A DNA stretch of 7,530 bases. Source: an uncultured Methylococcaceae bacterium (GTDB lineage: Bacteria > Pseudomonadota > Gammaproteobacteria > Methylococcales > Methylomonadaceae). The stretch's first letter is position 1. Each line of letters begins with the position of its first letter. Of this stretch, positions 1 to 5,787 are shown one piece after another. Under the pieces are notes generated by a model, which saw nothing but the letters and a program-made list of their open reading frames with translations, ran no database searches and was not told where the DNA came from. Location: the NCBI GenBank assembly GCA_903873045.1, contig CAIQND010000041.1, positions 1 to 7,530 of the forward strand, in the 5' to 3' direction. The translations under genes were made by a program, and so were the position numbers.

Positions 1-33
1 CTGTATATTGCCGCCCATGTGTGATTCATAGTT
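1..33. repeat. Flanking direct repeat, left copy
   Basis: This 33-nt stretch, beginning ctgtatattg and ending catagtt, recurs at 7461-7511 with a few substitutions and an 18-nt length difference. In both places it lies directly upstream of a copy of the 103-bp palindromic element. The similarity may continue to the left of the window, which cannot be seen. The shared flank means these two element copies sit in related surroundings, unlike the copy at 7224, which lies directly against hemG. Confidence 0.75.
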
Positions 34-140
34 TAAGGTTATTTCCGGAGAATATTTTACCCATTAAAAGTAGAATTTTCTCAATCAAGCAAGCGATTGG
101 ATTCGTTTAATGGGTAGGTTCTTTCGCAGAAATCACCTTA
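34..140. mobile_element. 103-bp palindromic MITE-like element, copy 1, with TA duplications
   Basis: The element proper is 36-138, with TA on both sides (34-35 and 139-140). Its ends are imperfect inverted repeats of about 34 nt: AGGTTATTTCCGG at the left, and CAGAAATCACCT at the right, which reads AGGTGATTTCTG on the other strand. The left arm ends ACCCATTAAA and the right arm begins TTTAATGGGT. A second small hairpin, CAATC/GATTG, lies in the centre. There is no coding capacity. It is the same length as, and about 89% identical by eye to, 7226-7328. TA-flanked palindromes of this size are typical of miniature elements moved by Tc1/mariner-IS630 transposases. That family assignment is inferred, because no transposase is present. 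Confidence 0.8.
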
Positions 141-154
141 AGTTGATGTGTATG

Positions 155-175
155 GGGTTACGTTTTCGCTAACCC
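155..175. repeat. Short hairpin GGGTTA...TAACCC
   Basis: GGGTTA (155-160) and TAACCC (170-175) are perfect complements around a 9-nt loop that contains a CG-TTTT-CG mini-stem. It resembles the short GGGTTACG-type palindromes scattered between genes in many proteobacteria. It lies more than 190 nt upstream of the oxidase start and has no T-tract, so it is not a convincing terminator. Confidence 0.4.
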
Positions 176-210
176 GATGCAACTTTATCATCTGGCGCAG
201 ACGTAAACAG

Positions 211-231
211 CGTTAATCAGGTTGATTAACG
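211..231. promoter_or_regulatory. Operator-like perfect inverted repeat upstream of the copper genes
   Basis: CGTTAATCA (211-219) and TGATTAACG (223-231) are perfect 9-nt inverted repeats separated by ggt. The two-fold symmetry, 12-nt centre-to-centre spacing and A+T-rich half-sites suit a dimeric helix-turn-helix regulator. The site is about 135 nt upstream of the oxidase start. The regulator is unknown. The half-site resembles, but does not match, an FNR/CRP-type TTGAT-N4-ATCAA box. No regulator gene is in the window. Confidence 0.4.
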
Positions 232-366
232 ATTTGGTTTTTAATGAATTTTAGGGCTTAATTTACATTAATTTTCACTGCCTTTACGGTTACTTAAAAT
301 CGTACCTAGGCTTAAATCCCTCAGACCTTTACAATAGCGATAACTTTAAAAATATCTTATCGGTAT

Positions 367-2025
367 ATGATCCAAAAACGCACTATTTTTTTGATACTAC
401 TCATCCCGGCATTGGTGACTTTCGCTGTTTTTATTGCGCCTGAGCTGCAACAAAAAGCGGGTATTATTCCCCCCGAGACTGTTTATAGCCGCTCGGACAA
501 TAACAGCATTGAAAAGCCTTGTTCCAATGAGCATCCCGAGTGGCGGCCTGCGCAAGTGATTGAAGATGTGACTATTGACGCTGCGCCATCCTGCGAACCG
601 GATAATCCATTCGACGTTGCAACAGCGGTTAAAGGCACCAACAATGTCTCCATGTCGACACTGATGCAGACCAATTTGGCTCAAGATGCGATAACCCTAA
701 GCGATGATCTGGATAATGACGGCGATCCGGATGTTATTCACATCAAGCTTGAGGTGGTTGAGCTTAACGGTGCCAGTCCTGATGGTGAATTTTTAATCAA
801 TACCTTTGCCATTGCGCCGGGAATTCAACCGGGGCTTTGGGTTTACGCGCCCAAATCCCGTGGCATGGCGCTTAAAAACTTTAACTCGTTGGTTGCCAAT
901 CCCTTGTTACGTGCGCCCTCGCCGGTGATTCGCGTGGAACAAGGCGACAAAGTTTATATCACGATGGAAAATACGCATTATTTACCCCATACCATTCACC
1001 TTCATGGTGTTGATCATCCTTGGCTGACCGCCAAAGGTGAAGACAATGACGGTATGGAAGAACATGCGGCTTTCCCCGGAAAAAGCCATACCTACGAAAT
1101 ACAGCCGAGACATGCCGGCACCATGCTTTATCATTGCCACGTCCAAACGGCACAGCATTTTATGATGGGTTTGGCAGGGATGTTTATCGTTGAAGAAAAT
1201 CAGCCCAATAACTGGTTGCAAACCTTTAATATCGGTGCGGGACAAGTGCGTCATCCATCCGTTGCAGTAAAAAAATCCTATAGCCAGGAATATGATTTAC
1301 ATTATCAATCAGTCGATAAAAAACTAGCAAGCATCATCCAGACGGCCAATGACCCCAGACTAATCGCGCAACGCATGGGCCGTGACTATAACATGACCGA
1401 ATCTCATGAAAACTACTTCATGCTGAATGGTCACTCCTTCCCTTACACCTTGCGTGACGGAATGATTATCGCCAATGAAAATGAAAACATTAAATTGCAT
1501 GTTGCCAACTTGCAACGGTCTTCAGTCGCGCTGCATATCCACGGGCATAAAGCCACCATCACTGCCTTGGATGGTGTTGACCTGCCCTCTGCAACACAAA
1601 TAACCCGCGATGTTTTTGACATCGCCCCTGCGCAACGGACTGACCTGCGCCTGCAAACCACCAACAATGGCTTGAACAGTTACGGCCCCGGTCTGTGGAT
1701 GTTTCATGACCATGTGCCGACAGGCACCACTACCGATGGCATGGAACCCGGCGGAAATATGGCCATCCTTGCCTACCAGCCTTACCTTGACGAACAAGGA
1801 ATGCCAAAATATCATGATGAATTATTTGATCAGGTATTTAATAAAGACTATTACGCCAAAAAAACAGCGATCTGGGGTGTCGGCGCTTTTGCACCGTTAC
1901 TGGGTGACGCGGGCTTACTTTCCCCCAATTATTGGCAGATTATTCTATTTGGCGTGATCATGGGTTTAATCATTGGCCTGCTGGTTTTTAGTGTGCTGAT
2001 TTATAAACGGAAACAACAACGATGA
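367..2025 (+). CDS. Membrane-anchored two-domain multicopper oxidase
   Basis: A 552-aa periplasmic copper oxidase that should couple one-electron oxidation of a substrate to reduction of oxygen to water. A hydrophobic N-terminal segment (about 6-24) and a C-terminal transmembrane helix (about 523-546, then YKRKQQR) anchor it at both ends. All expected copper ligands are visible. H208-T-I-H211-L-H213 and H256-C257-H258 with H264 give the type 1 site (H208, C257, H264). HIHGH at 390-394 and HDH at 447-449 complete the four HxH pairs of the trinuclear centre. The blue-copper Cys is only in domain 1, as in type C two-domain laccases, which work as trimers. The axial position is Leu269 rather than Met. 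An aspartate-rich DxDNDGDPD loop (113-122) precedes domain 1 and may bind calcium. No clear Shine-Dalgarno is seen; TACAAT at 330-335 could be a weak -10. The stop overlaps the next start (ATGA). Substrate is unknown. Confidence 0.88.
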   Translation: MIQKRTIFLILLIPALVTFAVFIAPELQQKAGIIPPETVYSRSDNNSIEKPCSNEHPEWRPAQVIEDVTIDAAPSCEPDNPFDVATAVKGTNNVSMSTLMQTNLAQDAITLSDDLDNDGDPDVIHIKLEVVELNGASPDGEFLINTFAIAPGIQPGLWVYAPKSRGMALKNFNSLVANPLLRAPSPVIRVEQGDKVYITMENTHYLPHTIHLHGVDHPWLTAKGEDNDGMEEHAAFPGKSHTYEIQPRHAGTMLYHCHVQTAQHFMMGLAGMFIVEENQPNNWLQTFNIGAGQVRHPSVAVKKSYSQEYDLHYQSVDKKLASIIQTANDPRLIAQRMGRDYNMTESHENYFMLNGHSFPYTLRDGMIIANENENIKLHVANLQRSSVALHIHGHKATITALDGVDLPSATQITRDVFDIAPAQRTDLRLQTTNNGLNSYGPGLWMFHDHVPTGTTTDGMEPGGNMAILAYQPYLDEQGMPKYHDELFDQVFNKDYYAKKTAIWGVGAFAPLLGDAGLLSPNYWQIILFGVIMGLIIGLLVFSVLIYKRKQQR

Positions 2026-2726
2026 AAGCATTAATACTTGGCTGGGTTATGCTGGGCGTTATCCAATCAGCTTCTGCCATGAATCACGGCGGCATGTTGA
2101 TGGATGAAAAAGGCATGATAATGAATGCCAACAGCGACAATCTTCCCCGCGACTGTCCGGCCATTTCAGAAAATGTCGATATAACCATCCATGCCGGTCA
2201 AAAACACGCGCTGAAATTTACCGGAAAAATGTTTGCTTTTGACCAGCAAGAATGGAACGTTAAACCCTGTGCCAAAATCAACATCACGTTTATTAACGAT
2301 GACCAGATACGCCACCAACTGATGATTCATGGCTTGCCGGGTTACTTATACCCCGAAGGCATGTTTCATTTGGAGCTCTATGGAGAAGGCCAATTACAAG
2401 CTTCCCTGATTATGCCCAGCCAGAAAAAAACCTATCTCGTCCATTGTGAATTGCCGCAACACATGGAAAAAGGCATGAAAGCGCAATTAAAAGTTGATGG
2501 TGGCGATGGCGATTTACCCAGCATTCCCGGCATCAGCAAACCTGTTAAAGCGGATATTTATCCCGTCGATTGGACGCGATTAAGCGTGTCTGTATTGCTG
2601 CTTAGTGCATTAATTGGCTGTGCCATACCGTTTTTTATTATCGTTAATGCGAGGCGCTTAAAAGACGTGCTTCAAAAAGTGCTGACAAAATTGAATGTTA
2701 AACAGAAACAGAACATCATTAACTAG
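2022..2726 (+). CDS. Membrane-anchored cupredoxin (blue copper) protein
   Basis: A 234-aa protein starting inside the stop of the oxidase gene (ATGA overlap), so the two are translationally coupled. Residues 1-19 are a signal peptide ending SASA. The mature N-terminus is Met-rich (M20, M25, M27, M32, M34, plus H22), reminiscent of Cu(I)-binding stretches in copper-handling proteins. The single cupredoxin domain (about 45-160) has a complete type 1 site: H98, C142, H147 and M152, with the classic Cys-x4-His-x4-Met spacing. H103 is an alternative first ligand. C45 and C83 could form a disulfide. A transmembrane helix (about 187-209) is followed by a basic cytoplasmic tail. A role as electron donor to, or copper supplier for, the neighbouring oxidase is inferred from coupling and topology. 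It is too short and lacks the His pairs to be an oxidase itself. Confidence 0.85.
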   Translation: MKALILGWVMLGVIQSASAMNHGGMLMDEKGMIMNANSDNLPRDCPAISENVDITIHAGQKHALKFTGKMFAFDQQEWNVKPCAKINITFINDDQIRHQLMIHGLPGYLYPEGMFHLELYGEGQLQASLIMPSQKKTYLVHCELPQHMEKGMKAQLKVDGGDGDLPSIPGISKPVKADIYPVDWTRLSVSVLLLSALIGCAIPFFIIVNARRLKDVLQKVLTKLNVKQKQNIIN

Positions 2727-2764
2727 CGAAGCTGGGGCGGGGTTTTCAACCCGAACTGGCTTCG
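2727..2764. repeat. Intergenic palindromic repeat, copy R1
   Basis: It begins on the base after the cupredoxin stop. Outer arms CGAAGC (2727-2732) and GCTTCG (2759-2764) enclose a G-rich/C-rich inner stem, CGGGGTT...AACCCG. It is one of four related copies (3994, 5042, 5772), all in the same orientation. It can fold into a strong hairpin and may stabilise the 3' end of the copper operon mRNA. With no T-run after it, intrinsic termination is uncertain. Confidence 0.7.
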
Positions 2765-2835
2765 ATGGTCGGTCATATCATTTTGTCTATTGTTTGATGG
2801 TTTAGAAGCCTTGGAAAACCTGAAATTCTAGGGCG

Positions 2836-2911
2836 CAGCTTTCAACACTAGGCAAAATGGTTCAAACTGTCTAGTGTCAAAACCATAAGCTGACAGGACA
2901 CTATCTAGTGT
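2836..2911. promoter_or_regulatory. Cluster of ACACTAG/CTAGTGT half-sites and nested inverted repeats
   Basis: The heptamer ACACTAG or its complement occurs at 2845-2851 and 2871-2877, and again at 2898-2911 as ACACTA-tc-TAGTGT (CTAGTGT complete at 2905-2911). The first pair is nested inside CAGCTT (2836-2841) and AAGCTG (2887-2892). ATGGTT (2858) and AACCAT (2881) could form a competing stem. The cluster lies just upstream of the unknown membrane-protein gene, and its last palindrome covers the -35 area of the likely promoter. This suggests a repressor operator array or a structured leader. The binding protein is unknown. Confidence 0.45.
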
Positions 2912-2921
2912 TCTATTAAGA

Positions 2922-2927
2922 TATACA
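2922..2927 (+). promoter_or_regulatory. Possible -10 box (TATACA) for the membrane-protein gene
   Basis: TATACA matches the sigma70 -10 consensus at five of six positions. No good -35 is present; that region is occupied by the ACACTA-tc-TAGTGT palindrome. Transcription would start near 2934, only a few nucleotides before the TTG at 2941. That would favour translation from the in-frame TTG at 2974. Confidence 0.3.
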
Positions 2928-2940
2928 AACTTAGAGTAAC

Positions 2941-3972
2941 TTGTTAAGTCTCTTCAATAAACGGGAAAATATTTTGAGTAACATAATTGAACATTCTGAT
3001 AACGGAAACCCAAGTGAAAGAGTAATTCGAGTTGGTGATAATACTCCTATTTCTATGAAAACTTACCAAGATTGCTATCACCAAATTACAGGTAGAACAG
3101 AGCAGATTAAGAAACGCTATCAAGATGATTTACTGATAGATTTTTCAGCACTTGAGCAACTTAATCACAAGGTTATGCAACTATGTGAAGTGCATAATAT
3201 TGTAGCCAACAATGAGGTTATTTCTGTATTTCATGATAAAGAACGAAAAGAACAATTTACATCTTTCGAGAGATTCAAGATATATAACTCAAATTCAGTC
3301 AGTCCTACGGTAAGCGCAGTTATCAAATATAATTTTTCAATTATTCCACCAAATATACAACATCCACAAGAATATATAATAACAATTCGTCTTACATCGC
3401 GAGTGGCTATAGCTGAACAAATAAAAGAAGAAATTCCGCCATTTATGAGTGCAAGATTTTTTCGGCTTATGAGTGATAATACAGCGGAGATAACAATTGA
3501 CTATGTCGACTATGTTATTGCTCGTAGTTTTTTAGAAGCATTTGATGAATGGGTAAAAGGCTGCAACATTTCACCACAAAAGAAATGGCTAAGAAAACTA
3601 CGTAATTTGTCTTACTTAGCACCTAAAATCATTTCAAACAGTGTTGTTGTATTAATAGCCATTTTTGCGCTTCAAGCTATACCAAGTTTTTTCAGCAAAC
3701 CTGTAAACCCTGAAACAGGGGCAAGATTTTTTGTAATTTACAGCGCTTCTATCTACGTCATGACTTTTTTGGCGAATGTAGCTGGCGATATGATTGAAAA
3801 TGCAATAGATAGCTATCCAATTTTATCGTATCTAAATTTAAATCGTGGCGACTCAAAATTAATTGGTGATTTTAATCAAGGTAAAAGTAAAATAATTTAT
3901 AGTTTTATATTCGGTTGTTTTATAACTATTGTGCTTGGTGTTATATCGTGTGAACTAGATAAACTTATATAA
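2941..3972 (+). CDS. Unknown membrane protein with soluble N-terminal region and three C-terminal TM helices
   Basis: A 343-aa protein that I do not recognise. There is no in-frame ATG before codon 39. The frame is open from 2935, and the start is TTG at 2941 or, perhaps better, TTG at 2974 with CGGGA seven nucleotides upstream (332 aa). Residues 1 to about 228 are polar, without a signal peptide, and contain a lysine/glutamate-rich stretch and a long beta-prone region. Hydrophobic helices lie at about 230-251, 263-282 and 318-337, so the soluble part is probably cytoplasmic. The last helix ends close to the C-terminus. The gene is visibly more A+T-rich than the copper genes to its left, suggesting acquisition. 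It sits alone between repeats R1 and R2, beside an orphan DNA methyltransferase. No nuclease or methylase motif is visible, so a restriction role is unlikely. A soluble sensor/effector joined to a membrane domain is compatible with a defence-type protein, but nothing proves it. Confidence 0.75.
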   Translation: MLSLFNKRENILSNIIEHSDNGNPSERVIRVGDNTPISMKTYQDCYHQITGRTEQIKKRYQDDLLIDFSALEQLNHKVMQLCEVHNIVANNEVISVFHDKERKEQFTSFERFKIYNSNSVSPTVSAVIKYNFSIIPPNIQHPQEYIITIRLTSRVAIAEQIKEEIPPFMSARFFRLMSDNTAEITIDYVDYVIARSFLEAFDEWVKGCNISPQKKWLRKLRNLSYLAPKIISNSVVVLIAIFALQAIPSFFSKPVNPETGARFFVIYSASIYVMTFLANVAGDMIENAIDSYPILSYLNLNRGDSKLIGDFNQGKSKIIYSFIFGCFITIVLGVISCELDKLI

Positions 3973-3993
3973 CGAAATAAACGGTAACAATCC

Positions 3994-4031
3994 TGAAGCC
4001 GGTCGGGGCTTGCAATCCGCGACACGCTTCG
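3994..4031. repeat. Intergenic palindromic repeat, copy R2
   Basis: It starts 21 nt after the stop of the membrane-protein gene. Left arm TGAAGCCGGTCGGGG, loop cttgcaat and right arm CCGCGACACGCTTCG pair imperfectly through GAAGC/GCTTC and GTCG/CGAC. It has the same orientation as the copies at 2727, 5042 and 5772. Its loop contains TTGCAA, which forms the -35 box of the promoter annotated next. Confidence 0.7.
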
Positions 4032-4037
4032 TATAAT
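4010..4037 (+). promoter_or_regulatory. Sigma70-like promoter for the methyltransferase, -35 inside repeat R2
   Basis: TTGCAA (4010-4015, four of six consensus positions) is followed after 16 nt by a perfect TATAAT (4032-4037). Transcription would start near 4044, leaving a leader of about 80 nt before the methyltransferase ATG. The -35 and spacer lie in the palindromic repeat, so cruciform formation or a repeat-binding protein could influence promoter use. TATACA at 4071-4076 is a weaker alternative -10. Confidence 0.45.
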
Positions 4038-4122
4038 TTGTGAACCAGTACTTAAATTAATTCAGGGTTCTATACAAACACGGCGATTTGTCTTTGCTTG
4101 TAAATAAGAGGAACAGCAAAGA

Positions 4123-5037
4123 ATGATCGTAAAAACCGGTGTGCCACCAATCAAGTCGCAAGGCATAAAAACCAAGTTGGTTCCTTGGATAAAAAGTATT
4201 GTTCCAAGTGATTTTACAGGCACATGGATTGAACCTTTTATGGGTACGGGTGCGGTAGCTTTTAATGTCGCGCCTCACCATGCAATTTTATGTGACACCA
4301 ATCCTCATCTGATTAATTTCTATTCGGGTATAGTTTCTGGGGAAATAACACCCGAAGTAGTTAAAGAATACCTTGTGCGCGAAGGCGAGCTTCTTTTATC
4401 AAAGGGTGAAGAGCATTATTACTTGGTAAGAGAGAGATTTAATTCTGAGCATTCTCCATTGGATTTTCTATTTCTTAATCGCGCCGGATTTAATGGCATG
4501 ATTCGTTTCAATCGAAAAGGGGGATTCAATATTCCTTTTTGTAGAAAACCACAGCGCTTCGCGCAAGCGTATGTAACGAAAATCACCAATCAAGTTGACT
4601 GGGCTTGCAAAATAATTAAGACAAAAGAATTCGTTTTTAAGTGTCAAGATTTTAATAAAACTATTTCTGAAGCATCATCGTCAGACATTATTTATTGCGA
4701 CCCTCCCTATATTGGCAGGCATGTTGACTACTACAATGGCTGGGATGATACACACGAACAAGAGCTGTTTGACAGGCTATCTGGTTTTCGAGGAAAATTT
4801 ATTTTATCAACGTGGCATCACAATGATTATCGTGAAAATGAATACATTAAAACCTTATGGTCAAAACATTGTGTTCTTACCCGCGAACATTTCTATCATG
4901 TTGGAGGTAAAGAGAAAAACAGAAATCCTGTCATTGAAGCCTTAGTTACAAATTACACTGCAATTTCTACACAGCAGAAAAAAGAAAGTCCAATTCAATA
5001 CACGCTGTTTGAAACACAAGCAAAATATGGCACGTAA
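4123..5037 (+). CDS. D12-class (Dam/DpnII-type) DNA adenine-N6 methyltransferase
   Basis: A 304-aa enzyme that should transfer the methyl group of S-adenosylmethionine to adenine N6 in a short DNA target. The alpha-class order is clear. A motif X-like N-terminus is followed by motif I, EPFMGTG (37-43). NRAGFNGMIRFN (119-130) and GGFNIPF (133-139) are typical of the Dam/DpnII family. The target-recognition region follows, then motif IV DPPY (193-196), and a STWHHNDYRENEY segment. The motif X region reads KSQGIKTKL rather than the usual K-W-x-G-G-K. GATC is the usual target of close relatives, but specificity cannot be read here. The start has AGAGGA ten nucleotides upstream. No restriction endonuclease lies on either side, so it appears to be an orphan, perhaps a leftover of a restriction system or a protective or regulatory methylase. 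Repeats R2 and R3 bracket the gene. Confidence 0.9.
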   Translation: MIVKTGVPPIKSQGIKTKLVPWIKSIVPSDFTGTWIEPFMGTGAVAFNVAPHHAILCDTNPHLINFYSGIVSGEITPEVVKEYLVREGELLLSKGEEHYYLVRERFNSEHSPLDFLFLNRAGFNGMIRFNRKGGFNIPFCRKPQRFAQAYVTKITNQVDWACKIIKTKEFVFKCQDFNKTISEASSSDIIYCDPPYIGRHVDYYNGWDDTHEQELFDRLSGFRGKFILSTWHHNDYRENEYIKTLWSKHCVLTREHFYHVGGKEKNRNPVIEALVTNYTAISTQQKKESPIQYTLFETQAKYGT

Positions 5038-5041
5038 GGCG

Positions 5042-5080
5042 GCGAAACCAGTCGGGGTTTACAACCGACCGGAACGTTTG
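5042..5080. repeat. Intergenic palindromic repeat, copy R3
   Basis: It lies a few nucleotides after the methyltransferase stop. CGAAACCAGTCGGGGTT, loop tac and AACCGACCGGAACGTTTG pair through GTCGG/CCGAC with imperfect outer arms. The layout and orientation match R1 and R2, though the outer GAAGC arm has diverged to GAAAC. No T-tract follows. Confidence 0.65.
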
Positions 5081-5195
5081 AAGACATATACACAAACAAA
5101 ACCCGGTCACACTGCGCTGCCTACCCTTGGCTATAGTGTCTTTCGAATTGATAAAAAATAATGTACAGCTTTTGATTAATATAGGAATTACCAGT

Positions 5196-5417
5196 ATGAA
5201 TTTAGAAACCAGAATCACTTATAACCCGCTTCAGTGCGGCGGCAAACCTTGTGTTCGAGGCATGAGAATTCGCGTCAGTGATATTTTGCAAATGCTGGGC
5301 GAAGGCATCAGCAGCAAGGAGATATTGCAAGATTTCCCTGATTTGGTGCCAGAGGACATTCAGGCTTGCCTGTTATATGCAGCTCGTCGAGTGAATTTAG
5401 AACGGTTGGCGGCATGA
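5196..5417 (+). CDS. DUF433-family antitoxin of a type II toxin-antitoxin pair
   Basis: A 73-aa protein of the DUF433 family, whose members are DNA-binding antitoxins paired with PIN-like DUF5615 toxins (VapB45-like). The family signature is present: N-P-x4-GGKPCVRGMRIRV (residues 10-27), then the helical segment ILQMLGEGISSKEILQDFP and PDLVPEDIQACL, which form a small helix-turn-helix-like fold. I chose the ATG at 5196 because AGGA lies nine nucleotides upstream and the family starts near here; an in-frame upstream start at 5127 would add 23 residues without family similarity. The stop overlaps the toxin start (ATGA), giving the usual antitoxin-first order. It probably binds and neutralises the toxin and represses its own promoter. 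Confidence 0.87.
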   Translation: MNLETRITYNPLQCGGKPCVRGMRIRVSDILQMLGEGISSKEILQDFPDLVPEDIQACLLYAARRVNLERLAA

Positions 5418-5770
5418 TCTATTGGATTGACGCACAGCTGCCGCCACAATTAGCCGACTGGCTTATCCAGACGTTTAGTGTGGAAGCATACGCCTTGCGT
5501 GATCTGAATTTACGTGATGCCGAAGACGAGCAGATTTTTCAAAAAGCACGACATCAAGGTATTGTTATTAACAGTAAAGACAGTGATTTCGTCGAGATGG
5601 TGTTGCGCTTGGGCGCACCTCCGCAACTGCTTTGGGTCACTTGTGGCAACGTCACTAACCGCCGATTACAAAACCTGTTGGCTCAAGTTTTTCCTCAAGC
5701 TCAAAAATTGCTGGCATCAGGCGAAGCTGTCGTTGAAATAGCCGACCTTGAAGCCTTGCAAACCTCATGA
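5414..5770 (+). CDS. DUF5615 PIN-like toxin (putative ribonuclease)
   Basis: A 118-aa protein of the DUF5615 (PIN-like) family, expected to be a metal-dependent ribonuclease toxin held in check by the preceding DUF433 protein. Visible features are WIDAQLPP with the first acidic residue D6, an acidic segment RDAEDEQIF (D35, E37, D38, E39), and the core strand VINSKDSDF with D56 and D58, followed by WVTCGNVTNRRL, the usual family C-terminal strand. The length is normal and the acidic set is complete, so the toxin looks intact. The start is the ATG overlapping the antitoxin stop; an in-frame extension beginning at 5366 runs inside the antitoxin gene and lacks family similarity. Such pairs often travel horizontally, in keeping with the repeat-flanked setting here. 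Confidence 0.87.
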   Translation: MIYWIDAQLPPQLADWLIQTFSVEAYALRDLNLRDAEDEQIFQKARHQGIVINSKDSDFVEMVLRLGAPPQLLWVTCGNVTNRRLQNLLAQVFPQAQKLLASGEAVVEIADLEALQTS

Positions 5771-5771
5771 C

Positions 5772-5787
5772 TGAAGCCGGTCGGGGC
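5772..5787. repeat. Half copy of the intergenic repeat, R4
   Basis: TGAAGCCGGTCGGGGC, one nucleotide after the toxin stop, is the exact left half of R2. The right half is missing, and the following sequence (agtattcgtgg...) is unrelated. The abrupt loss of similarity at the loop marks a rearrangement or deletion junction at the right edge of the accessory block. Confidence 0.65.

Noticed and set aside
34..140. CRISPR array or riboswitch
   Set aside because: The repeats are single long palindromes rather than regularly spaced units, and the copy at 7224 lies downstream of a gene rather than in a leader.
397..1815. Reverse-strand open frames within the oxidase gene
   Set aside because: They are antisense shadows of a gene with complete conserved motifs and show no recognisable protein features.
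367..2025. Copper nitrite reductase (NirK)
   Set aside because: It also has two cupredoxin domains with type 1 copper in domain 1, but the HCH motif and four complete HxH pairs indicate a trinuclear oxidase centre, not a NirK type 2 site.
2765..2835. Short open frame between R1 and the half-site cluster, ending LFDGLEALENLKF
   Set aside because: It is under 30 codons with no start or ribosome-binding site I can support; probably chance.
2941..3972. Restriction endonuclease partner of the methyltransferase
   Set aside because: The protein has three C-terminal transmembrane helices and no recognisable PD-(D/E)xK, HNH or GIY-YIG motif.
5127..5195. Longer antitoxin with 23 extra N-terminal residues
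   Set aside because: The extension lacks family similarity, and the ATG at 5196 has a good ribosome-binding site.
5366..5413. Longer toxin start inside the antitoxin gene
   Set aside because: The added 16 residues have no family similarity; the ATGA overlap at 5414 is the usual coupled start.
2727..5787. Integron-like gene cassettes with attC sites
   Set aside because: The gene content and 3' palindromes look cassette-like, but I find no RYYYAAC/GTTRRRY core pair flanking the repeats, the palindromes are only about 40 nt, and there is no integrase in the window.
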